Shown: piece after piece, positions 58,123 to 64,000 of the stretch | Layout: every line of letters starts with the position of its first letter | How positions within the stretch are numbered: the first letter of the stretch is position 1 | Notes under the pieces: model-generated | Told to the model about the DNA's origin: nothing | What the model saw: only the letters and a program-made list of their open reading frames with translations | The model's database searches: none | Program-made: the position numbers and the translations under genes | DNA from: Caprella mutica | Taxonomy: Eukaryota > Arthropoda > Malacostraca > Amphipoda > Caprellidae | DNA length: 64,000 nucleotides | NCBI GenBank assembly: GCA_947561585.1 | Contig: CANNZV010000502.1 | Span: forward strand, 664,454-728,453 | Direction of reading: 5' to 3'

Positions 58123-58484
58123 TTTATTCAAAAAAATTGAAAAAATCTAATTTCAAATGATTCCTTATTTATCATAATATTATATATATAAAGGGTGAAA
58201 ATTCGTATATTTCAACAATTATTGAAGATACAGTTTTCTTACAATTATCATCTTGTTTGTTGAACCCTTTTCATAAAGTTTATTTATTTTTGTGAATTAA
58301 ATAACGACTTAATTGATGGGTGGAGCAAATGGTAAAAAACGAACAATGAAGTAAGTTCAAACATTGAAAATATCTTTATTGGACAAAATGATTTGAAATA
58401 TTCTTTCTACTTTTGATTATGTATTATTATGCTTATAGATTCAATCATTTTCAACCGAGGTAGCAATTTTTCTTGGGCCAATAT
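58123..58484. other. AT-rich spacer
   Basis: Unique sequence between two arrays. No gene. Confidence 0.6.
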
Positions 58485-60795
58485 TGGGACAACATTGGGA
58501 CAACTTTGGCAATATTGGTAATATTGGGACAACATTGGTAATATTGGGACAACATTGGTAATATTGGGACAACATTGGCAATATTGGGACAACATTGGCA
58601 ATGTTGGGACAACATTGGCAATATTGGGACAACATTGGTAATATTGGGACAACATTGGTAATATTGGGACAACATTGGCAATATTGGGACAACATTGGTA
58701 ATATTGGGACAACATTGGCAATATTGGGACAACATTGGCAATATTGGGACAACATTGGCAATATTGGGACAACATTGCAATATTGGGACAACATTGGCAA
58801 TGTTGGGACAACATTGGCAATATTGAGACAACATTGGTAATATTGGGCCAACATTGGTAATATTGGGACAACATTGGCAATGTTGGGACAACATTGGCAA
58901 TATTGGGACAACATTGGCAATATTGGGACAACATTGGCAATATTGGGACAACATTGGCAATATTGGGACAACATTGCAATATTGGGACAACATTGGCAAT
59001 GTTGGGACAACATTGGCAATGTTGGGACAACATTGGCAATATTGGGACAACATTGGTAATATTGGGCCAACATTGGTAATATTGGGACAACATTGGCAAT
59101 ATTGGGACAACATTGGCAATATTGGGACAACATTGGCAATATTGGGACAACATTGGTAATATTGGGACAACATTGGTAATATTGGGACAACATTGGCAAT
59201 ATTGGGACAACATTGGTAATATTGGGACAACATTGATAATATTGGGACAACATTGGTGATATTGGGACGACATTGGTGATATTGGGACGACATTGGTGAT
59301 ATTGGGACAACATTGGCAATATTGGGACAACATTGGCAATATTGGGACAACATTGGCAATATTGGGACAACATTGGCAATATTGGGACAACATTGGCAAT
59401 ATTGGGACAACATTGGTAATATTGGGACAACATTGGCAATATTGGGACAACATTGGTAATATTGGGACAACATTGATAATATTGGGACAACATTGGTGAT
59501 ATTGGGACGACATTGGTGATATTGGGACAACATTGGCAATATTGGGACAACATTGGCAATATTGGGACAACATTGGCAATATTGGGACAACATTGGCAAT
59601 ATTGGGACAACATTGGCAATGTTGGGACAACATTGGCAATGTTGGGACAACATTGGCAATATTGGGACAACATTGGTAATATTGGGACAACATTGGTAAT
59701 ATTGGGACAACATTGGCAATATTGGGACAACATTGGTAATATTGGGACAACATTGGCAATATTGGGACAACATTGGCAATATTGGGACAACATTGGCAAT
59801 ATTGGGACAACATTGCAATATTGGGACAACATTGGCAATGTTGGGACAACATTGGCAATATTGAGACAACATTGGTAATATTGGGCCAACATTGGTAATA
59901 TTGGGACAACATTGGCAATGTTGGGACAACATTGGCAATATTGGGACAACATTGGCAATGTTGGGACAACATTGGCAATGTTGGGACAACATTGGCAATA
60001 TTGGGACAACATTGGTAATATTGGGACAACATTGGTAATATTGGGACAACATTGGCAATATTGGGACAACATTGGTAATATTGGGACAACATTGGCAATA
60101 TTGGGACAACATTGGCAATATTGGGACAACATTGGCAATATTGGGACAACATTGCAATATTGGACAACATTGGCAATGTTGGGACAACATTGGCAATATT
60201 GAGACAACATTGGTAATATTGGGCCAACATTGGTAATATTGGGACAACATTGGCAATGTTGGGACAACATGGCAATATTGGGACAACATTGGCAATATTG
60301 GGACAACATTGGCAATATTGGGACAACATTGGCAATATTGGGACAACATTGCAATATTGGGACAACATTGGCAATGTTGGGACAACATTGGCAATGTTGG
60401 GACAACATTGGCAATATTGGGACAACATTGGTAATATTGGGCCAACATTGGTAATATTGGGACAACATTGGCAATATTGGGACAACATTGGCAATATTGG
60501 GGACAACATTGGCAATATTGGGACAACATTGGTAATATTGGGACAACATTGGCAATATTGGGACAACATTGGTAATATTGGGACAACATTGATAATATTG
60601 GGACAACATTGGTGATATTGGGACGACATTGGTGATATTGGGACGACATTGGTGAATTTGGGACAACATTGGCAATATTGGGACAACATTGGCAATATTG
60701 GGACAACATTGGCAATATTGGGACAACATTGGCAATATTGGGACAACATTGGCAATATTGGGACAACTATTAGCAATATTGGGACAACATTGGCC
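58485..60795. repeat. 20-bp tandem array with higher-order structure
   Basis: About 115 copies of a 20-bp unit, GGGACAACATTGGCAATATT. Variants (GGTAATATT, GCAATGTTG, GGGCCAACATT, GGGACGACATTGGTGAT, and a one-base-short ACATTGCAATATT) recur in the same order at 58770-58900, 59800-59930 and 60150-60260, showing block duplications. Both strands are open over more than 2 kb (up to 810 codons); artefacts. Confidence 0.97.
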
Positions 60796-61555
60796 CGAGA
60801 ATCATTGCTACCTGGGATGCTGTTCAATTTCAGTACCAATCAATTGAAATAAATAATAACTATATCCCTTTTTCTTAAATTCTCGTGGAAAAAGTAGGAG
60901 GAGCTTAGCAAAAAGTCTGGTGGAAAGACTTAAAAAGTCCTACGTGTGTACGGTCCTTTAGATTTTGAAAGTTTCAGTTAGAAGGAATGTTTGGTAACTC
61001 GTGTAAAAAATGTTATTTTCTTTAAAACTGTGAAATCAATTCCAATATTACTTCATAATTATGTGTCTCATTTTATTGAAAAGCAAGCAATTTTAAGCCT
61101 TCACCAATAATAATGATACAAATGTTTTAAAAATAAAATGTAATAAAAATTAATATTTATCCCATATTATATAATTTTTCTTATATGGTCGAAAATGTGG
61201 AACCGTCCACTAACTCGGGACTTACCCTAAATACCTGAATGAGAATAACAATCAACAGTAATGGATTGAAAGGTTGTTTTATTTAATAATAAATTTAAAC
61301 AACTAAATTTTTAAACGATTTATTCAAATCCATTAATTCTAAAATAATAAATAAATAAATAATTGGATGAAAAGGTAGATAACAAATTAAGTTTTTTGTA
61401 AATTTATCTAAAGCAAACAACTAAAATTTTAGTTTAAAAATAATAAATAATGGTAACAAATGCCATATTTTTTAAGTTAAATAAATTAATAAATTAAAAT
61501 TATATATCGTACCATCTATAGGTTAGAATAAATAACTAGTTAACTTTAACAAAAT
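60796..61555. other. AT-rich spacer with a MITE right end
   Basis: The first ~160 bases are GC-normal. At 61175-61227 is a MITE family I right terminus (GGTCGAAAATGTGGAACCGT, ending TTACCC-TA) without a left partner. The rest is very AT-rich. Confidence 0.55.
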
Positions 61556-62412
61556 ATTATAGTCCAATTCAACCTAACATTTTAGTTGAATTCAACCTAA
61601 CATTATAGTTGAATTCAACCAAACATTTTAGTTTAATTCAACCAAACATTTTAGTTGAATTCAACCTAACATTTTAGTTTAATTCAACCAAACATTTTAG
61701 TTGAATTCAACCTAACATTTTAGTTGAATTCAACCAAACATTTAAGTTGAATTCAACCAAACATTTTAGTTTAATTCAACCTAACATTTTAGTTGAATTC
61801 AACCTAACATTTTAGTTGAATTCAACCAAACATTTTAGTTGAATTCAACCTAACATTTTAGTTGAATTCAACCTAACATTTTAGTTTAATTCAACCAAAC
61901 ATTTTAGTTGAATTCAACCAAACATTTAAGTTGAATTCAACCAAACATTTTAGTTGAATTCAACCTAACATTTTAGTTGAATTCAACCAAACATTTTAGT
62001 TGAATTCAACCAAACATTTTAGTTGAATTCAACCTAACATTTTAGTTGAATTCAACCAAACATTTTAGTTGAATTCAACCAAACATTTTAGTTGAATTCA
62101 ACCTAACATTTTAGTTTAATTCAACCAAACATTTTAGTTGAATTCAACCTAACATTTTAGTTGAATTCAACCTAACATTTTAGTTGAATTCAACCAAACA
62201 TTTTAGTTTAATTCAACCTAACATTTTAGTTGAATTCAACCTAACATTTTAGTTGAATTCAACCTAACATTTTAGTTGAATTCAACCTAACATTTTAGTT
62301 GAATTCAACCTAACATTTTAGTCCAATTCAACCTAACATTTTTGTTCAATTCAACCTAACATTTTAGTTGAATTCAACCTAACATTTTAGTTGAATTCAA
62401 CCTAACATTGCA
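61556..62412. repeat. 23-bp tandem array with EcoRI-type palindrome
   Basis: About 37 copies of a 23-bp unit, AACATTTTAGTTGAATTCAA then CCT or CCA. TTGAATTCAA is a perfect 10-bp palindrome. It ends about 50 bp before the lipocalin B stop codon, so it would fall in the 3' UTR or immediate 3' flank. Confidence 0.96.
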
Positions 62413-62459
62413 TCTATAGTTTAACAAAGTCCTCTAGTGTACCCGTCCCTCAAGCACAA

Positions 62460-62707
62460 CTAGTTCTGCCTGGCTATTTCATTGGTATCCTCTTCACCGA
62501 TGATTATAACACCTCCCCCCTCTACAGGTGCATCTACAGGAGTTTCTACCAAGGGCGTGAACACTGCACCAGGAACATCGCACGTCTGGTCCACGGACTT
62601 CAGGTACTTGGCTTTTGGCACCTTCCGTTCGATCAGGTCATTCTTAATCTTGAGGTAGTCCATCTTGGTGGCGTCAGTGAAATAGGGAGCAATGACGTAA
62701 ACATTTT
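62460..62707 (-). CDS. Lipocalin B, last exon
   Basis: 248 nt, acceptor ATCCCACTCAG, stop TAG at 62460. Encodes ENVYVIAPYFTDATKMDY, the pre-Cys helix, SVDQTC and the variable tail. Confidence 0.83.
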
Positions 62708-63722
62708 CTGAGTGGGATGTGGATTGGTCAGTGATGAACATTTATTTTAAAAAGGTATGAAATATATGGTTTAAAAAGATACAAAATTTAATTTCAAATT
62801 GTAGAGCAAAAATTAATAATAATTAAGATATATCAAAATTGTATAAAATATTATGGATTTTAAATTTCCTATGCTTTTTCATCATAATTACTGGCTAAAA
62901 TTGATATAAGGGTATATTTAATTTTATAACATTTAATTAAATGTTATAAATCAGTGCCTAGTATAACTACTCACCAGAGTAGAACAGACCGTATGAAGTA
63001 CATGAGACATACACATCATAGTCCTTAGTAATGAGTAGCGGGTGCAGGCGAGTGTTGCCCAAAATGTCTGCTGCCATCACTGAAAGAAAATGTCATTGGT
63101 TAAATGCAATGTCCTAATATCTAATATTTTCACATAAATATTAAATAAAAATAAACTACATGTTTTTGAGATAAGCCGTTAATGAAATTAATGAGCGATT
63201 ACACAAGGGTAACTTACGAATTATCAGTCAGCTCACAATTTCGGTCATATAAGAAAAAACGAAACAATAATAAAACTATACAAATAAAAACTAAATTAGA
63301 TAATTATTATATCGGTTTTTCTTATATGGCCGAAGATATGGATCCGACCGATAATACATAACTTATCCTAAATATAATACTTATCCTTGGTATTAGCTAT
63401 AATTACATTGGTATTACCCATTATCGGTATTAGCTATTATTACTTCGGTATTACCCGTTATTACCTTGGTATTACCCATTATTACCTCGGTATTACCCAT
63501 TATTTCCTCGGTATTAGGTATAATTACTTCGGTATTAGCTATAATTACTTCTGTATTAACTATAATTACCTTGGTATTACCTATTATTACCTTGGTACTA
63601 GCTAGTATTAATACCTATTATTACCTTGGTAGTTTCCACCCCTTAGCTCAATGTAACCAGGTTCAGTGTAGCCTGATGACACTGAGTCATACGCCCCTTC
63701 AACCCTCATGATGTTGCTCGTT
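62460..63722 (-). CDS. Lipocalin B (apolipoprotein D-like), 3' part, runs off the window
   Basis: Three exons visible: 63625-63722, 62975-63079 and 62460-62707, with phases 2, 1, 1 as in lipocalin A. They encode about 149 residues, from EGAYDSV and EPGYIEL through VYVSCTSYGLFYS to YLKSVDQTC. The two visible cysteines are 51 residues apart, compared with 50 in A. An amphipathic segment before DQTC (IKNDLIERKVPKAKYLK) fits the C-terminal helix of lipocalins. The last 36 residues are Pro/Val/Glu-rich and end IARQN. The signal peptide and first two Cys should lie beyond the right edge. No AATAAA is seen between the stop and the 23-bp array. Role and family are inferred from the paralogue and motif layout. 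Confidence 0.72.
62975..63079 (-). CDS. Lipocalin B, exon equivalent to A exon 4
   Basis: 105 nt, acceptor ATTTTCTTTCAG, donor CTCTG then GTGAGT. Encodes VYVSCTSYGLFYS. Same length and phases as A exon 4. Confidence 0.85.
63207..63368. mobile_element. MITE family I copy in lipocalin B intron
   Basis: GGGTAACTTACGAATTATCA on the left, CCGACCGATAATACATAACT on the right. Arms with TTTCGGTCATATAAGAAAAA and its complement. Confidence 0.83.
63385..63640. repeat. ~21-bp array made of the lipocalin B splice donor
   Basis: About twelve imperfect copies of CGGTATTACCCATTATTACC. On the minus strand the exon end and donor TACCAAGGTAATAATAGGTA (20 nt across the splice junction) recur identically about 36 bp downstream, then in diverged form through the intron. 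Confidence 0.88.
63625..63722 (-). CDS. Lipocalin B, exon equivalent to A exon 3
   Basis: 98 nt, acceptor TTTTCCTCTTCAG, donor TACCAAG then GTAATA (weaker than the GTGAGT donors of the other exons). The donor lies at the edge of a tandem array that repeats it. Confidence 0.78.
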
Positions 63723-64000
63723 CTGAAGAGGAAAATGAAGAGGTGAATGAAGAATATATATAATGAACTGTTAATTTCATAATTTGAAAGTCACTTGGAC
63801 ACGTACAGCACTCGTACAGTGGGGGTTAACTTAGGTTATGAACCAATCTGAACTTTAAAAAAATATCTGATGGACCTACATAAAAAGGTACCCTAAATTG
63901 ATTTTTGTCTAAAAACTTCAAAGTACTTAGGATTTGTTAACTTTTTTTTTTCTTTTATGGTGAAAAGTTTATTTTTGTTCATATGCGTAAATAAAAACTT
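63723..64000. other. Lipocalin B upstream intron, truncated
   Basis: AT-rich sequence between the exon-3 equivalent and the right edge. No further exon is seen. Confidence 0.5.

Noticed and set aside
57193..58160. 300-312-codon Cys-rich frames in the 45-bp array
   Set aside because: Open on both strands. Block-homogeneous repeats with no flanking exon signals.
58407..60839. 810-, 764- and 771-codon frames (Cys/Pro/Asn-rich) on the minus strand
   Set aside because: All three minus-strand frames are open over the same 20-bp array and the plus strand is also partly open. A consequence of the repeat, not of selection on a protein.
1..64000. tRNA, rRNA or snRNA genes
   Set aside because: No A-box/B-box pairs, ribosomal core sequence or snRNA-like sequence was recognised on reading both strands; a covariance-model scan would be needed to exclude them.

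Overview
This looks like a stretch of a nuclear arthropod genome, probably an insect or crustacean. It is AT-rich, holds intron-containing genes and short TA-flanked inverted-repeat elements, and has a TATA plus TCAGT core promoter of arthropod type. There is no sign of operons or other bacterial organisation, and I cannot name the species. By my boundaries about 35 kb of the 64 kb (roughly 55%) is tandem repeat: some 30 arrays with unit lengths from 13 to 71 bp.

The only genes I can support well are two paralogous lipocalin-type genes (apolipoprotein D-like, secreted, small-ligand binding), both on the minus strand at the right end. Gene A (50094-54954) is complete in coding sequence: five coding exons, 255 residues, signal peptide, four cysteines with apolipoprotein D-like spacing, and a splice acceptor 6 nt before the ATG that implies an upstream non-coding exon. 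Gene B (62460-63722, running off the right edge) shows its last three exons. Exons 3 and 4 have identical lengths in the two genes (98 and 105 nt) and identical intron phases, so they arose by tandem duplication.

Layout: 1-9 kb, four arrays (25, 29/30, 31 and 25 bp). 9-18 kb, AT-rich unique DNA dense in miniature inverted-repeat elements, with an 18-bp array. 18-28 kb, arrays of 21, 27, 20, 71 and 36 bp. 28-32 kb, mobile-element remnants and a candidate minus-strand promoter with a non-coding first exon at 28.9 kb. 32.6-33.9 kb, a C-rich 15-bp array. 34-36 kb, two AT-rich arrays. 36.2-49.7 kb, an almost continuous block of 14, 40, 20, 24 and 25-bp arrays. 50-64 kb, the lipocalin pair with arrays inside and between the genes.

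The most interesting signal is how the arrays relate to functional sequence and to each other. In both lipocalin genes an intronic minisatellite starts exactly at a 5' splice site and its unit contains that site, giving ladders of duplicated splice donors. Elsewhere the terminus of a mobile element is itself tandemly amplified, other arrays lie inside mobile elements, and one dispersed sequence carries the same 32-bp unit once, about five times or about 28 times at three loci. Several arrays of different period share a core (CTRCAGTGT, CAGTGTTGCC), and at least 13 contain NCAGT. This suggests a genome-wide process that turns short functional or mobile sequences into tandem arrays.
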